From Phaeobacter piscinae (GTDB taxonomy: Bacteria; Pseudomonadota; Alphaproteobacteria; Rhodobacterales; Rhodobacteraceae), in assembly GCF_002407245.1 (NCBI RefSeq), contig NZ_CP010682.1:124001-188000 (forward strand): a DNA stretch of 64,000 nt, given 5' to 3'. The position numbers were made by a program, and so were the translations under genes. Shown here piece by piece: positions 53,109-61,677 of this stretch. Each line of letters starts with the position of its first letter. Within the stretch, counting starts at the first letter, position 1. The notes beneath the pieces are model-generated. The model made no database searches. It saw only the letters and a program-made list of their open reading frames with translations, and was not told where the DNA came from.

Positions 53109-53336
53109 TCAGCCCCGGTTCTGGCGCGCGAGTTCAACGGCGTCTGCCAGCGCGGCGCGAAACACCTCTTCATCCAAATGATATTCCGCGCAGGCTTCGC
53201 TGACGGAATGAAACGGGCTGACCATGCAGCCAACGCACAACATGTCGTGGTCCATGAAGACCCGGACCGTCTCCGGCCAGGTCGTCATAAGGATATCCAG
53301 CGGCAGGTCGGGGTCGTCCAGTTTTGGCGGCGGCAT
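53109..53336 (-). CDS. DUF1858 domain-containing protein
   Basis: This 75-residue protein matches DUF1858, found with hybrid-cluster and nitrosative-stress proteins. It has a CVGC pair (MDHDMLCVGCMVSPFHSVSE, about residue 35) that could bind a metal or cluster. It is divergent from norCB, and the NnrR box at 53391-53404 is placed to serve either direction. A nitric-oxide protective role is inferred. Confidence 0.8.
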   Translation of the reverse strand: MPPPKLDDPDLPLDILMTTWPETVRVFMDHDMLCVGCMVSPFHSVSEACAEYHLDEEVFRAALADAVELARQNRG

Positions 53337-53390
53337 GACGGGTCAATCCTCTCTCTGAGGTCAGGCTAGCAGTGGCAATCGCGCCAAACC

Positions 53391-53404
53391 TTGCGCTTGC
53401 ACAA
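53391..53404 (+). promoter_or_regulatory. NnrR operator for norCB
   Basis: TTGCGCTTGCACAA exactly matches TTGCG-N4-CACAA. Its centre is about 41.5 bases above a predicted start near 53439, and a -10-like TATCAC lies at 53427-53432. It should activate norCBQD. It may also serve the divergent DUF1858 gene. Confidence 0.85.
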
Positions 53405-53466
53405 CCTTTGCCTCTGCTGCCCGGGCTATCACCAAGCGATCAGCAACTGCCGGAAAGGGCCACGCC

Positions 53467-53919
53467 ATGGCTGAATTTCTGACCAAGTCGCGGGCGCGCA
53501 ATGTGTTCTACGGAGGATCGATTTTCTTCGTTGTGGTGTTCATTGGCATGACCGTGCACAGCCACCGCTATGTGGTGACAACCTCCACCGCAGGAATGCC
53601 CCTGACCGAAGCCGTCACACTGGGCAAACGGGTCTGGGAACGACACTCTTGCATCAACTGCCACACGCTACACGGCGAGGGGGCATATTTCGCGCCGGAA
53701 GTCGGCAATGTGATGACCAGATGGGGTGTTCAGGATGACCCTGAGGAAGCCTTTGAAATCTTGAACAGCTGGATGGAGAGCCAGCCCAGCGGTGTCGAAG
53801 GGCGCCGTCAGATGCCTCATTTCGAGTTGACCGAAGAGGAAACCCGCGGCCTGGCCGAATTCCTGCGATGGGCCGATCAGACCGACACTCAGGGCTGGCC
53901 GCCGAATGACGCGGGCTAA
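53467..53919 (+). CDS. norC: Nitric oxide reductase cytochrome c subunit (NorC)
   Basis: This 150-residue membrane-anchored cytochrome c has one helix (about residues 13-30) and a haem motif CINCH (about residue 62). The methionine ligand is in GRRQMPHFEL. It donates electrons to NorB. It is the first gene of norCBQD, with an NnrR box upstream. Confidence 0.95.
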   Translation: MAEFLTKSRARNVFYGGSIFFVVVFIGMTVHSHRYVVTTSTAGMPLTEAVTLGKRVWERHSCINCHTLHGEGAYFAPEVGNVMTRWGVQDDPEEAFEILNSWMESQPSGVEGRRQMPHFELTEEETRGLAEFLRWADQTDTQGWPPNDAG

Positions 53920-53931
53920 GGGAGAGACATC

Positions 53932-55290
53932 ATGAAATATCAATCTCAAAAGGTCGCTCAGGCCTATTTCATCTGCGCGATGGCGCTATTCGCAATTCAG
54001 GTCCTCGGCGGGTTATTGGCAGGTTGGGTTTATGTCTCACCCAATTTCCTGTCTGAACTGCTGCCCTTCAATATCATTCGTATGCTGCACACCAACGCGC
54101 TGATCGTTTGGTTGTTGCTTGGCTTCTTCGGTGCGGCCTATTTCCTGATCCCGGAGGAATCCGAGCGCGAGATCTACTCGGTCAAACTGGCCTATCTGCA
54201 GCTTGCGATCCTGATGATCGGCACACTTGGGGCGGTTGGGTCCTATCTGGTCGGCATCCACGGAGGGCGCGAATTTCTGGAGCAACCACTCTGGGTGAAG
54301 TTTGGTATCCTCGTCGCTGCGCTGATCTTCCTCTTCAATGTGTCGATGACAGTGCTGGCGGGGAAGAAAACCGCGATCACCAATGTCTTGTTGATGGGGC
54401 TATGGCTGCTGTCGCTGCTGTGGATCTTTGCCTTCATCAACCCGGAAAACCTCTCTCTGGACAAGATGTACTGGTGGTTTGTTGTCCACCTCTGGGTGGA
54501 AGCAACCTGGGAACTGGTGATGGCGGCGATCCTTGCCTTCCTGCTGCTGAAGCTGACCGGGGTCGACCGTGAAGTGGTTGAAAAATGGCTGTATGTTATC
54601 GTCGCCACCGCTCTTTTCTCGGGCATTTTGGGCACCGGTCACCATTTCTACTGGATTGGTTTGCCCGGCTATTGGCAGTGGGTTGGTTCGATCTTCTCAA
54701 CGTTTGAGGTGATCCCCTTCTTCCTGATGATGTCCTTTGCCTTTGTGATGGTCTGGAAGGGACGCAAGAACCACCCAAACAAGGCTGCTCTTTTGTGGTC
54801 GCTCGGGTCCAGCACCGTTGCCTTCTTCGGTGCGGGTGTCTGGGGATTTCTGCACACGCTGCATGGGGTCAATTTCTACAGCCACGGCACCCAGATCACC
54901 GCTGCACATGGGCATCTGTCCTTCTACGGGGCTTATGTGGCGCTGAACCTCGCGATCTTTACCTACGCGATGCCAATGCTGCGTGGACGGGCGCCATATA
55001 ATCAGGTTCTGAATATGGCCAGCTTCTGGCTGATGACCGGCGGCATGGCGTTCATGACGTTCGTGCTGACCTTTGCCGGAACCATTCAGACCCATATGCA
55101 GCGCGTCATCGGGGACTATTACATGGATGTGCAGGACAGCCTGTCGATTTTCTATCTGATGCGGTTTGGGGCCGGCGCTGCGGTTGTGATCGGGGCCTTG
55201 CTGTTCATCTACGCGCTTTTGGTGGTGCGCCGGGATGAGGTGATTGCACCCGGACCGGCGCATAAGACCGGCACGGTTGCGGGGGAGTAA
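53932..55290 (+). CDS. norB: Nitric oxide reductase large subunit (NorB)
   Basis: This 452-residue integral membrane enzyme reduces NO to N2O. It belongs to the haem-copper oxidase superfamily with twelve membrane helices. Key segments: MLHTNALIVWLLLG, VVHLWVEATWELVMAAI (histidine and glutamates near non-haem iron), TGHHFYWIGLPGYW (histidine pair), and ITAAHGHLSFYGAYVALN (histidines). It is the usual length for cNOR and follows norC by 12 bases. Confidence 0.96.
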   Translation: MKYQSQKVAQAYFICAMALFAIQVLGGLLAGWVYVSPNFLSELLPFNIIRMLHTNALIVWLLLGFFGAAYFLIPEESEREIYSVKLAYLQLAILMIGTLGAVGSYLVGIHGGREFLEQPLWVKFGILVAALIFLFNVSMTVLAGKKTAITNVLLMGLWLLSLLWIFAFINPENLSLDKMYWWFVVHLWVEATWELVMAAILAFLLLKLTGVDREVVEKWLYVIVATALFSGILGTGHHFYWIGLPGYWQWVGSIFSTFEVIPFFLMMSFAFVMVWKGRKNHPNKAALLWSLGSSTVAFFGAGVWGFLHTLHGVNFYSHGTQITAAHGHLSFYGAYVALNLAIFTYAMPMLRGRAPYNQVLNMASFWLMTGGMAFMTFVLTFAGTIQTHMQRVIGDYYMDVQDSLSIFYLMRFGAGAAVVIGALLFIYALLVVRRDEVIAPGPAHKTGTVAGE

Positions 55291-55293
55291 GTC

Positions 55294-56088
55294 ATGAACA
55301 TGCATGCTCCCCGCCCGATCCCGCATTACCATGAAATTGCTCAGGAATGCGCATTGTTCGAAACCGCCCATGCCCAAGGCCTGCCCCTTCTGTTGAAGGG
55401 GCCGACCGGCTGCGGCAAGACACGGTTTGTCGAACATATGGCAGCCCGGCTCGATCGGCCGCTGTATACCGTTGCCTGCCATGATGATCTCTCCGCCGCT
55501 GACCTGATTGGCCGGTATTTGTTGAAAGGGGGCGATACCCATTGGGTCGATGGTCCACTGACCCGCGCCGTGCGCGAGGGGGGGATCTGCTATCTGGATG
55601 AGGTTGTCGAGGCGCGTAAGGACGTCACTGTGGTGCTTCATCCACTGACCGACAACCGCCGCACGCTGATGATTGACCGCACCGGCGAGGAACTGGTGGC
55701 GCCGCCCGGCTTCATGTTGGTTGCCTCTTACAATCCCGGCTATCAGAACGTGCTGAAGCGGCTCAAACCTTCGACACGGCAGCGGTTTCTCTCTGCCAGT
55801 TTCGATTTTCCCGACCCGCAGTCGGAATGCGCCATCGTCGCTCAGGAAAGCGGGCTGGATGTGTCGAAGGTGCAACCGCTTGTACGGTTGGCCGGTCATA
55901 TCCGCGCCCTGTCGGGCATGGATCTGGAAGAGGGCGTGTCGACACGGCTGCTGATCTATACCGCCAGTCTGATCCACCGCGGCATGCCAATTGAGCCAGC
56001 GCTGGAGGCTGCGATCATCGAACCTCTCACCGATGAAGAGGACATCAAACAAGCGCTGCGCGATCTGATCGCGACGATCTACGGGTAG
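55294..56088 (+). CDS. norQ: AAA-type ATPase for nitric oxide reductase assembly (NorQ/CbbQ)
   Basis: This 264-residue MoxR/CbbQ-type ATPase has Walker A GPTGCGKT (about residue 32), Walker B ICYLDEV (about residue 100) and ARLDRPLYTVACHDDLSAAD. It works with NorD to insert metal or activate the NorCB complex. It starts three bases after norB and is four bases before norD. Confidence 0.95.
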   Translation: MNMHAPRPIPHYHEIAQECALFETAHAQGLPLLLKGPTGCGKTRFVEHMAARLDRPLYTVACHDDLSAADLIGRYLLKGGDTHWVDGPLTRAVREGGICYLDEVVEARKDVTVVLHPLTDNRRTLMIDRTGEELVAPPGFMLVASYNPGYQNVLKRLKPSTRQRFLSASFDFPDPQSECAIVAQESGLDVSKVQPLVRLAGHIRALSGMDLEEGVSTRLLIYTASLIHRGMPIEPALEAAIIEPLTDEEDIKQALRDLIATIYG

Positions 56089-56092
56089 CGTT

Positions 56093-58024
56093 ATGAAATT
56101 GCTCGACCTGATGGAGCCCGAGGAAACTGTTGGCAACCTCTGGCACGATATGGCCAGCAATCTCGCCGGTGAGGTCGCAGAGGATGGCGCGACGCTATCT
56201 GCTGCGGCCTGCCGGTTGCAGGACCTGAGGCCCAGCCTTGCAGTGCTGTTTCGCGCCTTGGGCGGGGCAGCGTCGGTCGATCTGGTCGAGGCACCTGCCA
56301 CGGTGGCACAGCACCGGCGATCCCTGACGCACCGGGTTGCGGCAGATCGGATGCGCGAGTTTATTCCACGTTACGACGGTAGGCGATTGGCCCTGCCCCC
56401 GGTGATGGCCTGCTTTCCCCGCTATGAGCTGAACCGGGCTGCCTATTTCTGGCTGGTCGCACAGGCTGCGGTCGCTGATCCCGCAGAGCTGCAACCGCAG
56501 CCGCCCAATTCAGCCCGCGCCGCCGATCTGGCCCGGATCCGGGCCACCCTTGCCGCCAGCCACCGTGCCGCCGGGTATTGCCCTGGCCTGCGGCAAACCT
56601 ACCGACAAATGGCAAGCCTGTGCCTGGAACAGCGCAAGGCGCAGCCAGCCCATGCCGCTGATCGGATGGTCGCAGAACAGGTTCTCGCGGCTTTGTCTCA
56701 AGATCCTTGGGAAGTCGCGACCGACCAACCGCTGAGCACAGATTTGCCAACGGAGACGGGGCGCTATCTGCCGTTTGCGCCGGTACCGTTCTGGGTCCGT
56801 TTTGAGGCTCCCGGCCACGCCGCAATGGCCGCAGAAGAAGCCGCCGAGCAGGCGACCGCGCTGCCGACTGCGGCAAGTAGCAGTCGCAAGCTGGGCGCGC
56901 GCATCGATCAGGATCAGGCGCGTCGTAAGGACAGTTTTATCCTGCATCGGTTTGAATCCATCCTGTCCTGGGTGGAGTCGATGAATATCAACCGCAGTGT
57001 TGATGATGATGACCCTGACAATGCCCAAAAGGCCGCAGAGGATCAGGATCTTATCCCGCTTACCAAGCATGACCGTCGGCTGGCGTCCCGGTTGCGGCTG
57101 CATCTGGATCTATCGCCCGCAGATGCCGAACACGAACGGCTGAGTGCGGAATACACCTACCCCGAGTGGAACCATCTCAGCCAATGTGAGATGACGGATC
57201 ACTGCCGCGTGCTTGAGGCGGATGCACAGCCTGACGCGCAGCATCCCTTTCGACCCGACCCCCGCCAGATCCGGATGGTGCGTCGCCAGTTCGAAGCGTT
57301 GCGTCCGCGCCGCATCCTGCAGCCACGGCAAGTCGACGGCGCCGAGCTGGATCTGGATGCAGTTATCTCCAACCAAGCCGATCTGGCGGCAACCGGGCGT
57401 GGCAGCGATCGGCTTTGGCAGAGCGCACGCCAACAGCAGCGCGACCTCTCGGTTGCCTTTCTGATCGACACCTCGCGGTCCACTGAAGCCGCGATTGCTG
57501 ACAGCAGTGTGATCGACATTGCCCGCAACGCTATGGCGGCGCTGGCTCTCGGGATTGACGTTGCAGGCGACAGATTGGCGATCTGGGGCTTCTCATCCCT
57601 GCGCCGCGACCGGGTGTTCCTAACCCGCTGCAAGGGGTTTGACATGCCGATGTCCGATGCTGTCACCGCCAATATCGGCGCGCTGCAACCGGGCCACTAC
57701 ACCCGTCTTGGGGCCGCGATCCGCCACGTCAGCGCCCAGCTGGCGGCAGAGCCATCCAGCCGTAAACTGCTGATTGTCCTAACAGATGGCAAGCCTAATG
57801 ATCTCGACCACTACGAAGGCCAGCACGGTATTGAAGACAGCCGCATGGCCGTACGTAGCGCCCGCCGCGCGGGCCAAAGCCTGCATGGCATCATCATCGA
57901 CGAAGACGGTCAGGACTGGTTCGCCCGGATTTTCGGCCGCGGCGGGTTTTCGCTCCTGCCGAACCCTGCCCGACTGTCACGGGCCTTGCCCGACATCTAC
58001 CGTAGTCTGACACAGGAGAGCTGA
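56093..58024 (+). CDS. norD: Nitric oxide reductase activation protein (NorD, VWA domain)
   Basis: This 643-residue protein has a C-terminal von Willebrand factor A domain with a metal site DTSRS (FLIDTSRSTEAAIADSS, about residue 460) and the later VLTDGKPND. The N-terminal part is the NorD-specific region. It partners the AAA protein NorQ, and its stop lies one base before the next small gene. Confidence 0.93.
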   Translation: MKLLDLMEPEETVGNLWHDMASNLAGEVAEDGATLSAAACRLQDLRPSLAVLFRALGGAASVDLVEAPATVAQHRRSLTHRVAADRMREFIPRYDGRRLALPPVMACFPRYELNRAAYFWLVAQAAVADPAELQPQPPNSARAADLARIRATLAASHRAAGYCPGLRQTYRQMASLCLEQRKAQPAHAADRMVAEQVLAALSQDPWEVATDQPLSTDLPTETGRYLPFAPVPFWVRFEAPGHAAMAAEEAAEQATALPTAASSSRKLGARIDQDQARRKDSFILHRFESILSWVESMNINRSVDDDDPDNAQKAAEDQDLIPLTKHDRRLASRLRLHLDLSPADAEHERLSAEYTYPEWNHLSQCEMTDHCRVLEADAQPDAQHPFRPDPRQIRMVRRQFEALRPRRILQPRQVDGAELDLDAVISNQADLAATGRGSDRLWQSARQQQRDLSVAFLIDTSRSTEAAIADSSVIDIARNAMAALALGIDVAGDRLAIWGFSSLRRDRVFLTRCKGFDMPMSDAVTANIGALQPGHYTRLGAAIRHVSAQLAAEPSSRKLLIVLTDGKPNDLDHYEGQHGIEDSRMAVRSARRAGQSLHGIIIDEDGQDWFARIFGRGGFSLLPNPARLSRALPDIYRSLTQES

Positions 58025-58025
58025 C

Positions 58026-58208
58026 ATGCGTTATATCTTATCCGGAATAGTCTGCGCCGCGATCACCGCCCTGCCCGCGCTGGCCACGGGTTTCGACCGC
58101 CCGGCCCCGCAGGCGCAGTCCGCAACCGCTGAGTTCTGGTTTGCGCTGGCCTGTATTGCGCTGGTGCTGGCCCTTGCAGCGGTGCATGTATTGGTGGCAA
58201 GGCGATGA
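58026..58208 (+). CDS. Small membrane protein of the nor operon (60 residues)
   Basis: This 60-residue protein has a signal-like helix (ILSGIVCAAITALPALA) and a second helix near the C terminus (FWFALACIALVLALAAVHVL). It lies one base after norD and overlaps the next gene by four bases, so it is part of the nor operon. I do not recognise a named family; a NorF-like accessory role is possible. Confidence 0.7.
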   Translation: MRYILSGIVCAAITALPALATGFDRPAPQAQSATAEFWFALACIALVLALAAVHVLVARR

Positions 58209-58435
58209 CATCGCAGGCGGGCTGGTCGCGCAGGCGTATCGCAATCGCACTTTATCCTTTTGGTGTAGGCGCGATGGCGGTCAATGTCTTCTTTGCCTCC
58301 CTGATCACCAGCTGGCTTGGGTTGCCGGTGTTGGGAACCGGCGCCTCCATCGCGATCGGCGCGCTGATTGCGGTGCCTGCCACTTACGCCTTCGCCGGAC
58401 ATATCCGGCGCCTGATGGACTCAGCGCAGCCCTAA
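58205..58435 (+). CDS. Small membrane protein of the nor operon (76 residues)
   Basis: This 76-residue protein has two helices (about 14-35 and 42-60) with basic ends. Its ATG overlaps the stop of the preceding gene by four bases, and nnrS follows after 25 bases. The size and place resemble small accessory proteins in denitrification clusters (NnrT/NorF types), but the family is not certain. Confidence 0.68.
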   Translation: MTSQAGWSRRRIAIALYPFGVGAMAVNVFFASLITSWLGLPVLGTGASIAIGALIAVPATYAFAGHIRRLMDSAQP

Positions 58436-58460
58436 GTATTTTAAGAAACGGATCTGACCT

Positions 58461-59684
58461 ATGACAGTGACAACAGACGCAGGTCGCATGGATATAAACG
58501 CGCCAACTTGGCCCCCCGCCATTCTCTCCTACGGCTTCCGGCCATTTTTCTTCCTCGCAGCGCTTTGGGCCGGGCTGGCGATGATCGCCTGGATCGGACT
58601 GCTGAGCGGCGCGCTGACGCTCCCGATCATGCTTGATCCGGTCTCCTGGCATGCCAAGGCATTCCTGTTTGGATACCTCAGTGCGGTGCTGGCTGGCTTC
58701 CTACTCACGGCGGTTCCAAATTGGACCGGGCGGGCGCCGCTCAAAGGCTGGCCGTTGCTGGGTTTGGTGCTGCTCTGGCTCGCAGGGCGCGTCACCACCC
58801 TATTTGCCTCAGATCTGTCTGCTGTCGTTGTGGCCTTTGTCGATCTGAGTTTTCCACTGATCCTCGGATCGGTGATCCTGCGCGAGATCATCGCGGGGCG
58901 CAACTGGCGCAACCTTGTTGTTCTGCTGTTGCTGGGGCTGCACACATTGGCGCTGCTGCTGGTACATCTGGAAACAGCAGGAGGCGGATACCCGGCGCAA
59001 GGCCTTGGCATGCGTTTAGGATTGGCAACGGTGATTGGCATGATCTGCCTCATCGGTGGTCGCATCATCCCCAGTTTCACGGGCAATTGGCTCATCAAAA
59101 CGGGCGTTGATGCCCGTCCCGCCAGCCCGATGCAACGGTTAGACAAAGCTGTCTTGGCTATCAGCCTGCCCGCCCTTGGTATCTGGGTGGCGATGCCTGA
59201 TCATCTTGCGGCGGCGGTCGCATTGACGATCTTCGCAATAGGGCACCTGCTGCGCATGGGGCGCTGGCAGGGACACCGCACGGCGTTAGAACCATTGCTC
59301 GCGGTGCTGCATCTGGCCTATGCGATGATCCCTGTCGGCGCGGGTCTCATAGCTATGGCGCAAATACCGCAGGTGCCACTGGACGCAGCCGCAGCACAAC
59401 ACCTCTGGATGGCAGGCGCCATTGGCATGATGACCCTTGCGGTAATGATACGTGCCACGCTGGGCCATACCGGGCGACCGCTGGTGGCTTGCCCTGGCAC
59501 AAAACTGATCTTGCTGGCGCTCTTGGTGGCAAGCATCGCTCGAGTTGTCGCCGGGATCGGCGTAGGCAGCGCCGATTGGCTCTATCACCTCTCGGCTACG
59601 GCCTGGTGCGCCGCATTTTTTGGATATGCGCTGGTCTATGGGGCTGCTCTTTTTTCAGCCAGACGGGCCGCCGGGCAGGCATAG
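58461..59684 (+). CDS. nnrS: NnrS family haem-copper membrane protein
   Basis: This 407-residue membrane protein matches NnrS: ILSYGFRPFFFLAALW at the N terminus, WHAKAFLFGYLSAVLAGF (about residue 62), and PSFTGNWLIKTG (about 204). NnrS proteins bind haem and copper and help cells tolerate nitric oxide. It ends the nor operon. Confidence 0.92.
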   Translation: MTVTTDAGRMDINAPTWPPAILSYGFRPFFFLAALWAGLAMIAWIGLLSGALTLPIMLDPVSWHAKAFLFGYLSAVLAGFLLTAVPNWTGRAPLKGWPLLGLVLLWLAGRVTTLFASDLSAVVVAFVDLSFPLILGSVILREIIAGRNWRNLVVLLLLGLHTLALLLVHLETAGGGYPAQGLGMRLGLATVIGMICLIGGRIIPSFTGNWLIKTGVDARPASPMQRLDKAVLAISLPALGIWVAMPDHLAAAVALTIFAIGHLLRMGRWQGHRTALEPLLAVLHLAYAMIPVGAGLIAMAQIPQVPLDAAAAQHLWMAGAIGMMTLAVMIRATLGHTGRPLVACPGTKLILLALLVASIARVVAGIGVGSADWLYHLSATAWCAAFFGYALVYGAALFSARRAAGQA

Positions 59685-59802
59685 CGCGTTGTCAGACCCC
59701 GGGCGCGCCATCGCACAGCGCATGGCCCTTTCGGGTTTCAAAGCCCTGTTTCCACCGCAGAACCACTCGCAATTAAACCTCAGTCACACTACGACACTCT
59801 TT

Positions 59803-60183
59803 ATGCGATTCGCGGTTCATATTTTTCCACGACTGGCCATGATTCTGGCGCTCGTGTTGGCCTTGGCCAGCACTGGTTTTGCGCATACGATTGAGCGCGC
59901 CGAAGACTCCCCCGACTACGCAGCCTTTGTCGCGGCAGGCGGTGCACTCAGTGATCTATGTGGCGACAGTCAGGATCCGGGGCACGGCACTCTCGCACAA
60001 TGTGAAGCCTGCCGACTGGTTGCAGCCGCGCTGATACCCGGCCATCCGGCAACACCCGGCGTCGCATGGGTGCAACGACCAACGGCCTCCGCGCCATTGG
60101 CAAGGCGACCGGACAGCTCGCTTTGGCGTGATCCGGCCCATGGCAGCCGCGCTCCTCCCGCGCATTTGACAACTCTTCTCTGA
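59803..60183 (+). CDS. Small exported cysteine-containing protein (DUF2946-like)
   Basis: This 126-residue protein has a signal peptide (about 1-28, ending TGFAH) and a cysteine motif QCEACRLV (about residue 66), with an earlier cysteine in DLCGDSQD. ATG at 59803 gives the clear signal sequence; upstream in-frame codons inside nnrS are rejected. It precedes the PepSY gene by 59 bases. Such pairs are often linked to copper or iron handling, but that is inference. Confidence 0.65.
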   Translation: MRFAVHIFPRLAMILALVLALASTGFAHTIERAEDSPDYAAFVAAGGALSDLCGDSQDPGHGTLAQCEACRLVAAALIPGHPATPGVAWVQRPTASAPLARRPDSSLWRDPAHGSRAPPAHLTTLL

Positions 60184-60242
60184 CGTCAATTGCAACTCAG
60201 GTGCTGTGCTAACAACAGCATCCAAAGGCCTGGAGCCAACCC

Positions 60243-61631
60243 ATGAATATGCCCAATTCTACCGCGCAGCCGCAGGGCAGCGCGCAAAAACTCTATTTTG
60301 CCGCCTGGCGGTGGCACTTCTACACTGGACTGTTTGTCATTCCGTTTCTCGCTGCACTTGCGGTTACCGGCCTCGCCATGCTTTGGATCGCTTGGATCGA
60401 TGGCCGCGATGGTGAGCGTACGCCGGTGGTTGCGCAAGAACAGGTTCAGCCGCTCTCAGTGCAGGCCGAAGCCGCGCAAGCACGCCTGCCAAACGGCGAG
60501 CTAAGGCAATATGTGGCCCCCCGCGCCGCCGATCGCGCAGCGCTTTTCCGTGTCGATCACGAGGGTGATGCCATCATGATCGCGGTTGATCCCTATACTG
60601 CGGAGGTTATCGAGACCTTCCCGCGCCGCAGCGGATGGTATGATTTTGCGGATAATCTGCACAGTGATCTGATGCTTGGCGTCAGTGGTGACCGCATTCT
60701 GGAAACCGCGGCCTCATTGGCGTTGGTGCTGATTGCAACCGGCCTTTACATGTGGTGGCCCCGGACGATTGGGTGGCGTCGCGCCTTGCTGCCCAGCCTG
60801 GGACGTGGTCGCAGCCTGTGGAAATCACTGCATGGTGTGGTTGGCATCTGGATCTCACTGTTTCTTGTGCTGTTTCTCATTTCCGGCCTAGCCTGGGCTG
60901 GCGTTTGGGGGGGCAAAATGGTGCAGGCCTGGAGCCAGTTCCCGGCCGAAAAATGGGACAATGTCCCGCTGTCCGACGATATTCATGCCAGTATGGATCA
61001 CGCCCGTCGCGAGGTTCCATGGGCGCTGGAACAAACGCCGATGCCCGCGTCGGGCAGCGATGTGGGGCTGGTTGGTGTGACTACTGCTCTCATCAACCTC
61101 GACAGCATTGATGCCTTCGCCCGCCGCATCGGGTTTGAGGAGCGATATCAGCTGAGCATTCCGCGCGGCGACACCGGTGTCTGGACCCTCAGCCGGGATT
61201 CAATGAGCACAGACAGCACCAACCCCACCTCCGACCGGACCGTTCATATCGACCGCTACACAGGCAAGATACTGGCCGATGTCCGGTTTGCCGATTACTC
61301 TTGGGCGGGCAAGGCGATGGCGATTGGCATCGCCCTCCACATGGGGACGTTGGGTCTATGGAGCGTTCTTGCAAACACGCTGGTTTGCCTGTCCGTCCTG
61401 TTTCTGTGTCTCAGCGCAATTGTGCTCTGGTGGAAACGCCGCCCGACCAAGGCTGGCCGTCTTTCGGCACCGCCAATGCCAAAGGAGCTGCCCCTCTGGC
61501 AGGGCGCAGTCTTGGTTGGCCTGGCCGTGTCCATGGCGTTTCCGATGGCTGGGCTGGCGTTCCTGACGCTGCTTGTTGTTGACTGGATGATCCTGTCCCG
61601 CCTCCCGGCTCTGCGCCACAGGCTGACCTAA
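60243..61631 (+). CDS. PepSY-domain membrane protein
   Basis: This 462-residue protein has the PepSY-associated transmembrane architecture: helix 1 (about 20-45; FYTGLFVIPFLAALAVTGLA), a periplasmic PepSY domain (about residues 90-135; IAVDPYTAEVIETFPRR), further helices near 155 and 200, and a second periplasmic part (VHIDRYTGKILADVRF). Such proteins are linked to iron reduction or uptake and to redox roles. It follows the small cysteine protein, and a hairpin lies just after its stop. Confidence 0.85.
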   Translation: MNMPNSTAQPQGSAQKLYFAAWRWHFYTGLFVIPFLAALAVTGLAMLWIAWIDGRDGERTPVVAQEQVQPLSVQAEAAQARLPNGELRQYVAPRAADRAALFRVDHEGDAIMIAVDPYTAEVIETFPRRSGWYDFADNLHSDLMLGVSGDRILETAASLALVLIATGLYMWWPRTIGWRRALLPSLGRGRSLWKSLHGVVGIWISLFLVLFLISGLAWAGVWGGKMVQAWSQFPAEKWDNVPLSDDIHASMDHARREVPWALEQTPMPASGSDVGLVGVTTALINLDSIDAFARRIGFEERYQLSIPRGDTGVWTLSRDSMSTDSTNPTSDRTVHIDRYTGKILADVRFADYSWAGKAMAIGIALHMGTLGLWSVLANTLVCLSVLFLCLSAIVLWWKRRPTKAGRLSAPPMPKELPLWQGAVLVGLAVSMAFPMAGLAFLTLLVVDWMILSRLPALRHRLT

Positions 61632-61637
61632 TGTCTC

Positions 61638-61677
61638 CCTCCCATGTGCGCTGTCGAATTCCGGCGGGCATGGGAGG
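61638..61677 (+). terminator. Hairpin after the PepSY gene
   Basis: CCTCCCATG (61638-61646) and CATGGGAGG (61669-61677) form a 9-base stem with a 22-base loop, six bases after the PepSY stop. AAAATAT follows rather than a T-tract, so termination strength is uncertain. Confidence 0.45.

Noticed and set aside
54697..56301. A 534-codon open frame on the minus strand across norB and norQ
   Set aside because: It spans two well-supported genes in the opposite direction and has no family signature. High G+C content commonly opens such antisense frames.
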